A DNA stretch of 64,000 nucleotides. It comes from Sophora flavescens (Eukaryota > Streptophyta > Magnoliopsida > Fabales > Fabaceae). A model generated the notes under the pieces. That model saw only the letters and a program-made list of their open reading frames with translations. It searched no databases and was not told the DNA's origin. Within the stretch, counting starts at the first letter, position 1. Every line of letters starts with the position of its first letter. The translations under genes and the position numbers were made by a program. The DNA is taken from NCBI GenBank assembly GCA_030762895.1, contig CM061070.1, positions 32,949,652 to 33,013,651 of the forward strand, in the 5' to 3' direction. Below are positions 31,754-42,575 of the stretch, one piece after another.

Positions 31754-32455
31754 ATGGAGGCGGCTGCTGCCTATGCTCTCCGGATCACCTTAATTACTAG
31801 CTTTTGGAGTCACCAAATTGCTGATAATGTCAATAAAATGGAGGTGACGAGGGTCGATGCGGCTCGTGCCTTGAGGATGAGGGACGAGCTGGCTCAGGCC
31901 GGGGCTAAGTGTGAGGAGCAAGCTCGGGCTGTTGGCCAGCTGAAGGCCCAAAAGGTGGAGCTGGAGAAAGGTAAGACTGCTCTTCAGGCCGAGCTTGACA
32001 GAGAAAAGGAGGAGAAAGCCAGCTTGCAGAAGGCCTTGGAGGACTCTTGTGCTTCCTGTGCTCGGCTTCAGCAATCGTTGGAGGCTGGGAGAGGGGCCAA
32101 GCAGAGGCTTCATGGCGATCTGGACGATTCTGTCTCCAACATTATGAAGGAGCATGTCAGCGGGTTCTGCCGGGCTGTGAAGCAGCTTCAACGTTTTAAC
32201 CCTGATGCTGACTTCTCTCGGGTGGATGCGGATAAGGACTTCAAAAAGGATGGAGTCATGGTCCCTTTGTCCGAGCTTGAGGATGAAGAAGAGGCAGGCC
32301 AGGAGGAAGAGGAAGTTGAGGAGCAAGCTGCTGAGGAGGGGGGAAATGGAGGAACGACTTTGCCTGATCCATCTTCTGTTATTCCTCCGAGTGCCGAGGA
32401 TGTCCTCAACTCTACTCCTGTTGAAACTGTTGCTCGTGGGGATGCCCAGGAGTAA
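31754..32455 (+). CDS. Tat antisense extra ORF, coiled coil with acidic tail, N-terminally truncated
   Basis: The ATG at 31754 opens a 233-codon frame. An amphipathic, alanine-, glutamate- and lysine-rich coiled coil spans about residues 28-125 (QLKAQKVELEKGKTALQAEL). A short segment (FCRAVKQLQRFNPDADFSRV) follows, and a strongly acidic stretch near residues 175-205 (SELEDEEEAGQEEEEVEEQA). It lies on the strand opposite gag-pol between pol and the 3' LTR, where Tat-lineage elements are known to carry extra ORFs of unknown function. Usual relatives have a longer N-terminal part; here the CT-rich leader joins almost directly to the coiled-coil region, suggesting an internal deletion. The frame itself has no stop. 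Role unknown. Confidence 0.7.
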   Translation: MEAAAAYALRITLITSFWSHQIADNVNKMEVTRVDAARALRMRDELAQAGAKCEEQARAVGQLKAQKVELEKGKTALQAELDREKEEKASLQKALEDSCASCARLQQSLEAGRGAKQRLHGDLDDSVSNIMKEHVSGFCRAVKQLQRFNPDADFSRVDADKDFKKDGVMVPLSELEDEEEAGQEEEEVEEQAAEEGGNGGTTLPDPSSVIPPSAEDVLNSTPVETVARGDAQE

Positions 32456-32689
32456 CTTAGGAAAACAATTTTTTATTATGTATTTCGCTCCTAGGGCAGT
32501 GCCCTTTTTATTTTGGAATCTTATGTACAATGGGCCTTGCCCTTTTAAGTAATGTAATTGTGTTTTTGTTTCTGGTTTACGAGTTGGTTTTTACTTTTCA
32601 AACTTAGAAAATTTTCTAAGTTTTTTTATGTTCATGCCTCATTTTTTCCTGTCGGCTTTTGGAGCTCAAGCTTGTAACTTTTTTCTAAG

Positions 32690-33475
32690 TTAGTGCTCGG
32701 CTTTTACATTTTTGCGTGTTACCCGGCTTATTCGAGTTTTTTGGAGCTCGGAATACCTCTTGGTTTTTAAATAACTTTAGGCATTGTTTACCTCTTTAGG
32801 TTCGGCTATGCGACCCCAACTCGGTCGATTTTAGCTCGGATTACCTCTTTAGGTTTTTAATTACCTTAAGGCATTGTTTACCTCTTTAGGTTTTTAATTA
32901 CCTTTAGGCATTGTTTACCTCTTTAGGTTCGACATTTCGACCTTAACTTGGTCGATTTTAGCTCGGTCAACCTTTTTAGGTCTTTAGTGTTTGCCTCTTT
33001 AGGTTCGGCATTTCGACCTCAACTCGGTCGATTTTAGCTCGGTCAACCTTTTTAGGCTTGTAGCTACATTTAGATGTTGTTTACCTTTTTAGGCTCGACA
33101 TTTCGACCTCGGTTCGGTCAATTTTAGCTCGATCAACCTTTTTAGTTTTTTAGTTTTTGCCTCTTTAGTTCGGATTTAGACCTCAACTCGGTTTATTTTA
33201 GCTCGGTCAACCTTTTTAGGCTCTTTAGTTTTTGCCTCTTTAGGTTCGGCATTTCCACCTCAACTCGGTCGATTTTAGCTCGGTCAACCTTTTTAGGCTT
33301 TTAACTACCTTTAGATGTTGTTTACTTTTTTAGGCTGGACATTTCGACCTTGGTTCGGTCAATTTTAGCTCGGTCAACCTTTTTAGGTCTTTAATTTTTG
33401 CCTCTTTAGGTTCGACATTTTGTCCTCAGCTCGATCGATTTTAGCTCGGTCAACCTTTTTAGGTCTTTAGTTTTT
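32690..33475. repeat. Degenerate minisatellite of about 80-105-bp units
   Basis: Units repeat TTTTAGCTCGGTCAACC, TTTTTAGG, TTTTTGCCTCTTTAGG and TTCGGCATTTCGACCTCAAC about eight times. They fill the space between the antisense ORF and the end of pol. Non-coding. Confidence 0.85.
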
Positions 33476-33643
33476 CATAAATAAAATTTTGACCACATAA
33501 CAGTATTCTTGCCCAATATTGCAACTGAAAATGATTCTATTTATTTAATTTTTCGAGTGTGCCTCATTAAAACCTTCCTGGCCAAAACCTCGTGGGAAAA
33601 AGACCAGGGTAGGGAAAAGAGTACATCACCTACTTACATAACT

Positions 33644-35349
33644 TTAACTAATATAAAACTTAAGGTGGGAAGTGTTCCATGTTCTTGGAACAACCTTTCC
33701 TGACATCTCTTCTAGCCTATAAGAATCAATTCCTAGATTTTCAACTATTCTGAATGGGCCAGACCAATTTACTGCTTGCTTACCCTCTTTGGAGTCTTTT
33801 CTCGCATTGTTTTGCAATCTCAGCACTAAGTCACCTTGCACAAATTCCCTTGGCAGCAACCTCGAGTTGTACTTCCGAGTTGCTTTCTGCTTGCATAGTT
33901 ATTCTATGATTTTTGCCTCATCATCGGACTTCCTCAACCATGTCAAGCTCAACTCGGATTTCTTCTTCGTTCTTACTTTGGTCATGATGCTGCCTCCGGA
34001 AAGAGAGTTCGCCGAGCTCAACTGGAATCATTGCATCAGTTCCATAGGTTAGCTTGAATGGCGTTTCACCAGTTGAAGACTGCGGTGAGCAATGGTATGC
34101 CCAGAGGATGCTTGGTAATTATTCAACCTATGCCCCTTTTGATTGGCCTAACCTTCTCTTGAGCTCGTTCAAAATGACTTTGTTGGCTGCTTCTGCTTGG
34201 CCGTTTGTTTATGGATGCTCAACCGAGGTCACTTTATGTTTGATTCCGAGGTTGGAGTAGAACTCTCTAAGCCCTTTTTCGGTGAATTGCTTTCCATTAT
34301 CTGTGACAATTTCATAAGGGAGGCCATGCCTGCATATGATGTTTTTCCATACAACACTCTGAACCTTTTTAGCTGTTATGGTAGCTAATGTTTCTGCTTC
34401 AATCCACTTAGTGAAGTAGTCTACTCCTACAGGCAAGAACTTGACTTGACCTTTAGTAACTGGGAAAGAACCGACTATATCCATCCCCCACATAGTAAAG
34501 GGCCACGTCGAGAACATGGAATGAAGCTCTTCACCTGGAACTCGTGCTACATCGGCGAACTTCTGACAAGGTTCACACCTATTAGTCCAGGTAGCACAAT
34601 CCAATCTCATAGTCGGCCAGTAAAACCCTGCTCACAGGACCCGAGCTGCTAGAGATCGGCCACCTGAATGTATTCCATAGATTCCTCGGTGCATCTCGTC
34701 CATTACATACTCGGACTGCTCCTTTGCTATGCACTTTAGTAACGGCATGGAGAATCCTCTTCTGTACAGCTCTCCATCTTGGATGGTGTAATGGCAAGAT
34801 TTTAGACGAATTCTCTTCGCCTCCTTAGGATCATTGGGCAATTTGTCAGAGGCTAAATATTCCCAAATCGGTGTCATCCAGCCACGATCATAGTGCTCGG
34901 TCATTATCACCTCGGCACTTTTTATGCTCGGTTCTAGGAAATTCTCCTGAATGAAAGTTCTTAGCTGGCCAGCTTTCTTGGTGCTAGCCAACTTAGACAA
35001 CTGATATGCCCTGGAATTTTCCTCCCGAGGTATATGCTCAATAGTAAAATTATCAAATTCAGAAATTAGGCTATTAACTTTGCAGAGATACCTGGTTAGT
35101 TGGGGATCCTTTGTTTGATAATCACCCGAGGCTTGTCCTGCTACAAGTTGTGAGTCATTTCGGCATTTTAATTCTTTGACTCCAACCTCTCTAGCTAGCA
35201 TCAGTCCTGCAATAAGGGCTTCATATTCTGCTTGGTTGTTTGAAGCAGTAAACCCAAACTTTAAAGATTGTTCAAGGATTAGATCATCAGGACCTTCAAG
35301 AATTATTCCAGCTCCGCTTCCCTTTAAGTTAGATGAACCATCAACATAT
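33644..35349 (-). pseudogene. Tat pol 3' part: second RNase H and integrase
   Basis: Minus-strand translation from 35349 gives the second, archaeal-like RNase H typical of Tat elements: LLYVDGSSNLKGSGAGIIL, then NNQAEYEALIAGL and later EHIPREENSRA. The integrase follows: zinc-finger cysteines (CATWTNRCEPC), the core with WGMDIVGSFP and EIVTDNGKQF supplying the first two acidic residues, and SNLGIKHKV. After SVEHP at about 34209 the frame breaks; the stretch to 33860 is eroded and the third catalytic residue is not clearly readable. The C-terminal segment 33859-33644 (VQGDLVLRLQNNARKD, SGPFRIVENL) closes pol. Several stops. The 5' edge at 35350 is the target duplication of the nested solo LTR. 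Confidence 0.85.
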
Positions 35350-36352
35350 AGAAGTGATGTCGCGTAAGTCGACGTGCGACGACGCTCGTGCGAATCCGGC
35401 AAGTGTACCGGACTGCCGTCAAGTAATAAAAGATATCGAACCCACAGAGACTGTGTTCCCGAATCACAATGAATTTCGAATCGATTAAGTTCTGGACTTT
35501 TTAGAGAGGGTTTTGAAATTGGTTTTTGAATTGAAAGATAGATGAGCAGAGAACAATTAAAACAGAAAACAATTGTTTATGGGGTTTTTATCTAAAACGA
35601 ATTCCTAGGGATTTGGGTTACCTTTGAGGCTGTTTATGTTGCTAACAGATTTACCTTTGTTGATTACCGAAATTGCCTTGAAGGCGAGTTTATCCTCTGA
35701 TAGCTTAAGCTCCCTCTCGAGTTACAAAAGCCGTGCCCAATTGACCCGACCCCTACTCTCGTGGTAGTCGATCCCAGATTGGACCCTTTGCGTTCCTTGA
35801 CAACTCGTTGCTCCTCGAGGGACGGCTTCTAACTCTCGTGATTTCAGTCCCAAGTCTGACTTCTATAGGTCCGACACCCAAGTTCACCGCTAGGTTCCTC
35901 CTTGAAATGTCTCGGTCATGCAAACAACCTAAGTTCACCGCTAGGTTCCTCCTTGGATCATTCACATCTCACAAACCAGTGGCTGCCGGGCTTTACGTGT
36001 GAAACACCCTAGAAATCCTAAGTTCACCGCTAGGTTCCTCCTTAGAACGTCCATGTCACGTAAATAAACGGTTGCCGAAATTTATGAGTGATAAACACAC
36101 TAGAAATCAGATCTAAAACAATTCGTAATTAACAAAGATTTTACATCAAATTAACATTATTTACAAACCTCGGGCAGAGCCCTAGTCCCTAGAAACTAAG
36201 CTACTACTCCAGTCTTGCCATGGAGATGACAAGCTGGGTTGACAACATAGTGAAAATCAGAAAAGAGAAGAGAAGAGGCGAAGAGAGATCTAAGCCTAGA
36301 GTAGTAGCCCCTAATGTGTTGATCATTCCCCTGTTTCTGATGCCTTGGTCCA

Positions 36353-36362
36353 TATTTATAGA
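36353..36362 (-). promoter_or_regulatory. TATA box in the nested solo LTR
   Basis: Reads TCTATAAATATGG on the minus strand. The dyad array starts about 65 bp upstream of it in that orientation. Confidence 0.55.
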
Positions 36363-36427
36363 AATGGGGAAGTTAGAGTCCCAAACCAACTCAAAATCTG
36401 ATCTATTTCGGTTTCTTCAGGTCCAAG

Positions 36428-36725
36428 TAATGCGCGTCACGGCCGTGATGGCCATCACGGCCAGGCCGTGACGGTCTCCGCCTCCGCAAATCTGGGAAAA
36501 TTCAATTTCTCGCGACGCGAGATGCTGCTCGCGACGCGAGCCTTCCTTTCATGGCCCGTGATGAATTTCACTACCGGGCCGTGATGTGCTCGACTTGTGG
36601 TGGTTTTGGGTCACGGCTGGATGGCTATCACGGCCAGGCAGTGACGGACTCGACTTGACCTTTCTTCTTTTTCGGTTTTGCTCGATCATGGCCGTGATGG
36701 GCATCACGGCCTAGGCCGTGATGGG
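36428..36725. repeat. CACGGC/GCCGTG and CTCGCGACGCGAG dyads in the solo LTR
   Basis: Dyads include GTCACGGCCGTGAT, ATCACGGCCAGGCCGTGAC and ATCACGGCCTAGGCCGTGAT, the same core as in the Athila LTR. Between them two CTCGCGACGCGAG palindromes stand 6 bp apart (about 36511-36541). The rest of this LTR looks unrelated to the Athila LTR. Confidence 0.88.
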
Positions 36726-36953
36726 AACTGTATGGCTCATATTCATATGATTTAAAGCTCCATCTTCATCCAAACTTCATCATGGTTGATCTTGAGCAAT
36801 TTACCCTTGATATCTGCAAAACAACACACGAAAACCGCCTTACCCGTTCCAAAGGAAAATTAACCTAAAATCTAATAAAAATATGCCTAAACTACATGAA
36901 AATGCATGCAAAATGATGGACAAAGATGAGGTGGAATCACACTCATCAAGAAG

Positions 36954-38312
36954 CCAGATGAAGGATCCTGACCTCGGCTTAGAAGAGAGCTTGGCAATGA
37001 AGTCGGAGAGGCATTGTGCTTTCATCGGTCCCCTCGGCTCATATTGCAAACCGAACGCTGACAATTCTACTGACCAAGCTATCATTCGTCCGGCTAGATC
37101 GGGTTTCCTGAGCACCTGCTTTATTGGATTATTTGTTTTGACTATAACTTGGTGTGACTGGAAGTAAGGTCGTAACCTCCGAGCTTCCATGATTAAGGCG
37201 AGGGCTAGTTTTTCAATTACTTGATACCGTGTTTCTGCATCTTTCAGAATTCTACTAACGTAATACACCGACATCCATTGTTTTTCTTCTTCCTTGATGA
37301 TTACTGCACTGGTTGCATAATCATTGACAGACTGATACAAGTACAGATCTTTGCCGATCTGTGACCGAGTTAGGATTAGGGGAGAGGCTAGAAAAAGTTA
37401 CAGATCTTCAAAGGCTTTCTCACAATCCTCGGTCCAGGTGAACTCTTTTGGCCTTTTCAAAAGCTGGAAGAAGGGTCTTGCTTTTTTCGCGGACTTTGGG
37501 AGAAAGCAGGATAGAGAAGCTAATCGACCAGCCAACCTCTGAATTTCTTTCACATTCTGAGGTCTCCACATTTCAATGACAGCTTTGCACTTATCAGGAT
37601 TAGCTTCAATTCCTCTATGTGTTAGCATATATCCTAAGAACTTTCCTCCTTGTACACCAAAGGAGCATTTTTATGGATTTAACCTCATGTTGTACTTTCT
37701 GGGTTGGCTAAAAATTTCTTCGAGGTAGACTGAGTGTTGCTTTAGGTCATCGGACTTTACCACCATATCGTCAACATATACTTCTAGGTTCTTTCCAATC
37801 TGGTTGACAAATACTTTGTCCATAAGCCTTTGATATGTTGCACCAGTATTTTTTAAACCGAAAGGCATTACTCGGTAGCAGTAGTTTGCCCCATCGGTCA
37901 TAAATGCCATTTTTTATTCATCGGGTGGATACATTCTTATCTGGTTATAACCTAAATATGCATCCAAGAAGGACTAAACTCTGTACCCTGAAGCTCCATC
38001 TACCAATCTGTCAATACTGGGAAGAGGATAAGAATCCTTTGGACACGCTTTGTTGAGATCGGTGTAATCGGTGCACATTCTCCACTTACCATTGGCCTTT
38101 CTAACTAACACCACATTGGTTAGCCAAGTAGTGTATTTCACCTCTCTGATAAAATTTGCTTTGACCAGTTTGGCAGTCTCCTCGGCTACTGCTTGACGCC
38201 TTTCTTCGCCAAGTTTTCTTTTTCTCTGAACTACAGGCTTGGCTTCGAGACATATAGATAGCTTAGGCACATAAAATTGGGGTCTATGCCAGGCATATCC
38301 GATGTCTTCCAA
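36954..38312 (-). pseudogene. Tat pol 5' part: reverse transcriptase and first RNase H
   Basis: Minus-strand reading gives RT motifs in order: TNVVLVRKANGKWRMCTDYT, LNKACPKDSYPLPSIDRLVD, YRVMPFGLKNTGATYQRLMD and the catalytic YVDDMVVKS. The thumb and connection follow (GIEANPDKC). RNase H is represented by EKQWMSVYYVSRIL, EKLALALIMEARRLRPYF and AWSVELSAFGLQYEPRGP; its start is eroded. In-frame stops occur after SGYRV, PPDE, RLNP and EDL. The block is in a different frame from gag-protease, so one frameshift separates them near 38240-38310. Its 3' end is the AGAAG duplication at 36949-36953. Confidence 0.88.
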
Positions 38313-40650
38313 GCAAACAAATCGGCATTCTTTTTTAAAATCGCTTGAATATGTTGTTTGAGCGAGGGGTCTAGTTGACTACCGACCTTGGTGCACTGTT
38401 CAGCTTGGGCTCCCAGTTGGAACTTCTCTAAAGACTCTGTTGGTTCAGCTCTAGACTCGTACATCTCCATCCTTGGATCTAGTTGAAACATGCTGACCGA
38501 GCTCGCTGAGGTAACCGAACTGACCGAGCTCACCACTTCCGCTTTATCATCTTCAACATTCTTTGCGATGTTCTGGTATTGGGTAACCTTCAGACTATCC
38601 ACAAAGCATTGCCTTCCCATCCTTTGGTCAGCTCGGATGGCGACTATCTCTCCAGACTCAGCTGGGAACTTCATTGTGAGGTGTGGGGTAGAGACAATAG
38701 CTCCGAGTTCGTTCAACATCGGTCTTTCAATAAGGATGTTGTATGACGTGCTGGCATCCACAATAACTTATCTGACTGATACGCTCCGGGAGAGTTTTCC
38801 CTCTCCAAACGTTGTTAAGAGGTCTAAATAACCTCGGGTTTTTACTTGCTCTCCGGTGAACCCTACTAGCTTGTCTTCCTGCTCTTTTATCAGCTTTTCT
38901 GGAATTCCAAGTTTTTTGAAGGGCGCCAGGTATAAAATATCATATGAGCTTCCTTGATCAACAAGTGTTCGGTTGACCGAGAAGTTGGTTAATTCGACCG
39001 TTATCACCATTGGGTCATCTTGATTTGGATCCAGCCCTTGGAAGTCATCATCTGAGAAAGTTATGGGAGGTCTCGTCCTTGTAGGTTTTCCAGACACCGT
39101 GTTTACAGATCGGATGACTTTTACATGACGCCGCCAAGCTGAACTCGTGGTTCCTCCACCTGCAAATCCTCCTGAGATTGTATTGATGACCCCTCTGACT
39201 CATCCTTCTGTTTCTTCATTAGGAGCCCTCTGTTTGTTCACCCGATCTCCGTTCTGATTATTCCCTTGCTAGTTTGCATCTCGGTTATGATTGTCATAAC
39301 CGCGTCTCCCTCGTCGTCGACCAGCTCGTCTGCCTCCATTATCATGTCGACGAACGAACCGGTCAAGACGGCCTGCTTGTATCAAGTCCTCAATTTTTTC
39401 CTGGGCTATTTTACAGTCTTCGGTGGAGTGACCATAGTTTTGATGCCATTTACGCTCTTTACTTATGTCTGCATTGGCCGGAGTTTTAGACGGCCGAGGT
39501 AAGATGAGTAACTCGACGTTGCACACCTCCTGGAGAATGGTTGCTCGAGATTGATTTAGCAGTATATAGGACTGGCACCTGAGTTGCCTCTCCGAGAATC
39601 CCCTTTCATTGGTCTTTTGGGCCCTTTGTGGATTAGCCCCCCTATCTCTTTCTTTGCTCATAACCGAGCTCTTGTCTTCAAAACCTCTTTCTCTCATTTT
39701 GGATTCTATCATATCTTCCGAGTTCATGAAACCTGTGGCTTTTCCCTGAAACTCTTCAAAATCTCTCGACGGTTTCCGAGATAAATACTCAAAGAATGGC
39801 CCTGGCTTCAAACTGCCCATGACGGTATGTAGATAGAGTTTCGAGCTCATATTGGGAATTAAAATTTGTTTGGCACTAAAACGAGCCATATAATCTCCAA
39901 GTGAATCATTCTTTTCTTGTTTAAAATTCACCAGCGAAACCGGGTGCCTTTTATGCTTTCGGCTCGCTGTGAATTGTGCACTGAACTTAGTTACAAGCAT
40001 ATCAAAGGAATCAATTGACCGAGGTGGAAGATTCGTAAGCCAGGTTAAGGCAGGGCCTTGCAAAGTAGTTGGAAAAATTTTGCACATGACGGCTTCCGAA
40101 TCGGTCACCAACTAAACATAAGAAATAAAGGATTCTACGTGCTCGGTTGGGTCAGTGGTGCCATTGAATTTATCAATGTTAAGAGGCTTAAAATGTCTAG
40201 GCATGATTACTTCATAGATGTAATCCGTGAACGACAACCTCGATCGTCGGTCTGTTACTCTTTCTTTCTGGACAGTCCTTTCTGCACGAGATTTAACTCC
40301 TGAACCCTCTGGGTGAGGTTTGGTCTTGGATGGTGGGCTCGTATCACAATGAGAAGGTACGTACGATGGATCCTTTTGGCTACCCTCGGGTGAGGATTGC
40401 TCTTCCTTGGAAGGCATCACTGATCTCTCTCTTTTCCGAGCTCTTAACAACCTTTGATTCTGAGCACATATCTCATTGTTCTCCTCACGCAGCTGCCTCA
40501 ACTATGCCATAACCTCTCCCAGCTGAGGGTTATCTTCATTAATGGGTGGGGGCGGGGGATTGTCACGGTTCTGGCTCGTGATCGAAGCCTCATGATCTAC
40601 ATGGTTCGTGCTGTTCGCCTCTCCCCTCGGTCCATTCCATGTAGTCACCA
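38231..40650 (-). pseudogene. Tat gag and protease
   Basis: The best start is the ATG at 40648-40650 (MVTTWNGPRGEANS), 39 bp after the primer-binding site; from there one frame runs to 38231 apart from stops. A coiled N-terminus (RQLREENNEICAQNQRLLRA) is followed by the Retrotrans_gag domain (TNLPPRSIDSFDMLVTKFSA, EKNDSLGDYMARFS). A zinc-knuckle remnant (HQNYGHSTEDC), an arginine-rich tail (RRAGRRRGRRG) and the aspartic protease (TLVDQGSSYDILY) come next. In-frame stops lie at 40502-40504 (TAG), 40112-40114 (TAG), after NRDAN (TAG), after EETEG (TGA) and after SVSVR (TAA). At least three are one C-to-T step from a sense codon. A charged linker then leads towards reverse transcriptase. Confidence 0.88.
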
Positions 40651-40689
40651 TCAAGCTTTCTTATGGAACTGGGGAAAGTTTTTCCTCGG

Positions 40690-40706
40690 CCCCATGGTGG
40701 GCGCCA
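40690..40706 (-). other. Primer-binding site of the Tat element
   Basis: On the minus strand TGGCGCCCACCATGGGG begins two bases after the LTR end. It has the TGG start expected for a tRNA 3' CCA complement; I have not assigned the tRNA. Confidence 0.8.
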
Positions 40707-40708
40707 AA

Positions 40709-41262
40709 TGTTCCTGCCGAGATCCGACTTGCCGGAATCTCGCCGTAGAACGTTTGACCAAGAGTGAACAACGGGGGTTGTTTTAGATTATGGCTTGACA
40801 GAATATTGTACTCTGGTCCTACGTATCCCAGTGGGAATCAAAGCCAGACGTAGTTCTTAGTTCAACCCTTGGTCATATAGTGATCTCAATCCCTTAATCT
40901 TGTATATGATGAATAACAGCGAGCAAGGACTCTTCAATAGTCTCTTGGTCAAGCTGGTTCCTCTAATACGCTTAAGGGAGATTCACCTAGGTTAGTGAAA
41001 GTAAGTCTTTCTCTTAGGGCCCTCCTCCTTTTATAATAGGATGTCATTATCTTTTAGAGATTTGGATTTATCTCTTCTTAGCTCATAAATCCTCTTTGAG
41101 ATATGATTTCCTCAAATTGAAGGATTTATCTCTTATAATCAGATAAGGTTATTTGAGATAATATCAAAATCATTAAAGATAATATCAATATCTTATCTTT
41201 TCCGCCTTTATCGGATCGGGTATCCAAGCTCGGTGGCTGGGTTTTACTCCTCGGCTAGTACA
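40709..41262 (-). repeat. Tat 5' LTR (right)
   Basis: The 554-bp LTR reads TGTACTAGCCGAGG at its start and ends GGCAGGAACA on the minus strand. The TATA box is at 41027-41035. It is uninterrupted and lacks the 98-bp duplication found in the left LTR. Confidence 0.93.
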
Positions 41263-41267
41263 ATCAG

Positions 41268-41509
41268 GTTCTTCAATTAGAAATTAAAATTAATATCCAT
41301 AAAGTTTAATTTATTCTAAGTGATTTTGGTTGTCTCTTCATTTTTGTTTGTTATTCTTTAGAACTGAACTGAAATTACTAATAATAATTTTGAGAATTTT
41401 TGAGTCATCTATTAATTGGGGATTTGTGACGAGGACTTAAAAATGAGCTTTGAAAACCATGAAGAAGATGAAGAGCTAACATTGGGAAGAAGAAATTATT
41501 TTTTTTAAA
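41268..41509. other. Short AT-rich spacer
   Basis: Between the Tat element and the hAT-type MITE. Nothing recognised. Confidence 0.4.
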
Positions 41510-41517
41510 GGTAGAAG

Positions 41518-42334
41518 TAGAGCTGTCAAAATGGGTTGGAACTCGTAAGCCAACCCGACCTAACCCAACTCATCGGTGGGTTGGGTTAGGTTAGGAAAAA
41601 CATGGCTTATTTAAACCCCGGATTATTCTGACCCGGCTCACTTAACCCGTCCAGCCCAAGTTTAGCCGGGTTGACTCACGGGTTGCGTCATTTTCTTGAA
41701 AAAAAATTTATGTACACGCAGACTAGTTTTGGCCCAACCCAAAAGTTATGACCCAACTTACCATTTGAACCAAAACCTATTATGCACGTGTGATCTGGAA
41801 AAGAAGTGCACCTCATTGTGTGGAACAGTGGAAGTTCTCATTTGGTGAGATAACCATCCTCATGAAACCCTGAAAGAGTGAAAGTTAGAACTCTTCTTCT
41901 CAAAACACAGTAACGCACACATTAGAACTCTTCTTCTCCTAACTGCTAACCCACGAACACAGTAACGTTTGTTGGGTGGGTACTCTCTTCCTCCTGACTC
42001 AAAATTCACATCGATTGGTTCTAATTGCTTATAGCTTGGATTTTGTTAGATAATAAATGCTTCTGAGTTTTTGAACTAAAATCGACGCACATTTTGCTTG
42101 TTGGTATTTTATTTTAAGTTTTCTTTTTTTAAAAAAATAAAAGTGAGTTTTCGCAAAAAATTTTTTTTTTTTAAAATAAATAAAAGTGATCCATCCCGTT
42201 CAACCAAAAAACCCAGGATGGGTCAAGTCGACTTAACTATTTATTGACTCACGAAAAAATAAGACGGATTGGATTGACCCATTTTTCGACAACCGTAGTG
42301 GGCCAATCGGGTTTTTCCTGTTTTGATAGCCCTA
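41518..42334. mobile_element. hAT-type non-autonomous element, 817 bp
   Basis: Ends TAGAGCTGTCAAAATGGG and (minus strand) TAGGGCTATCAAAACAGG are clear inverted repeats. The flanks GGTAGAAG (41510-41517) and GGCAGAAG (42335-42342) are an 8-bp duplication with one mismatch. The outer parts contain GGTTGGGTTAGG and its complements. The middle (about 41800-42060) is less repetitive and could be captured sequence. No transposase. Confidence 0.85.
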
Positions 42335-42435
42335 GGCAGAAGAAACGAATGTGAGAGTGACAAGACAAAGTTTATGGAGAGAGAAATGTAAACCTGATCT
42401 ATCGATTTCCCATAACACATCCCAACCTTTGCTTT

Positions 42436-42515
42436 ATTTTTAATATTAAATCAATGGCTCAAATTGAGGGAGGACCAATCCTCTCACTTTAGCAGTGAGA
42501 ATTGAAGATAGAACC
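42436..42515. repeat. Dispersed repeat, copy 2
   Basis: TTTTTAATATTAAATCAATG, GGAGGACCAATCCTC and GTGAGAATTGAAGATA parallel 27118-27205 in order and spacing. Confidence 0.5.
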
Positions 42516-42575
42516 ATGAGGCCTCTCTTCTTTTATTCTTCACTCACTGTTCTCATTTCTCAGTGCACTGTAGAC

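Larger units (their letters stand above)
35355..36948 (-). mobile_element. 1.6-kb solo LTR nested in Tat pol
   Basis: The plus-strand segment starts TGATGTCGCG and ends CACTCATCA, with inverted ends TGATG/CATCA. It is flanked by a perfect 5-bp duplication AGAAG (35350-35354 and 36949-36953). The TATA box (36353-36362, minus strand) gives minus orientation. No internal region is present, so it is a solo LTR of 1,594 bp. U3 carries CACGGCCGTGAT dyads and two CTCGCGACGCGAG palindromes. It separates the first from the second RNase H of the Tat element. Confidence 0.93.
27830..41262 (-). mobile_element. Tat-lineage Ty3/gypsy retrotransposon, minus strand, with nested insertions
   Basis: LTRs lie at 27830-30855 (interrupted) and 40709-41262; both have TGTACT at the element start and GGAACA at the end when read on the minus strand. 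Internal order on the minus strand is primer-binding site (40690-40706), gag (to 39100), protease, reverse transcriptase, RNase H, a second RNase H and integrase (to 33644), then an antisense extra ORF (31754-32455) and a polypurine tract (30856-30873). The duplicated RNase H and the antisense ORF between pol and the 3' LTR are hallmarks of the Tat lineage. Flanks ATTAG (27825-27829) and ATCAG (41263-41267) are a 5-bp duplication with one mismatch. Subtracting the insertions leaves about 9.4 kb. Multiple stops show it is inactive. Confidence 0.92.

Noticed and set aside
31790..32530. 246-codon minus-strand ORF
   Set aside because: It is the shadow of the antisense-ORF coding sequence read from the other strand; leucine/serine composition mirrors the coiled coil.
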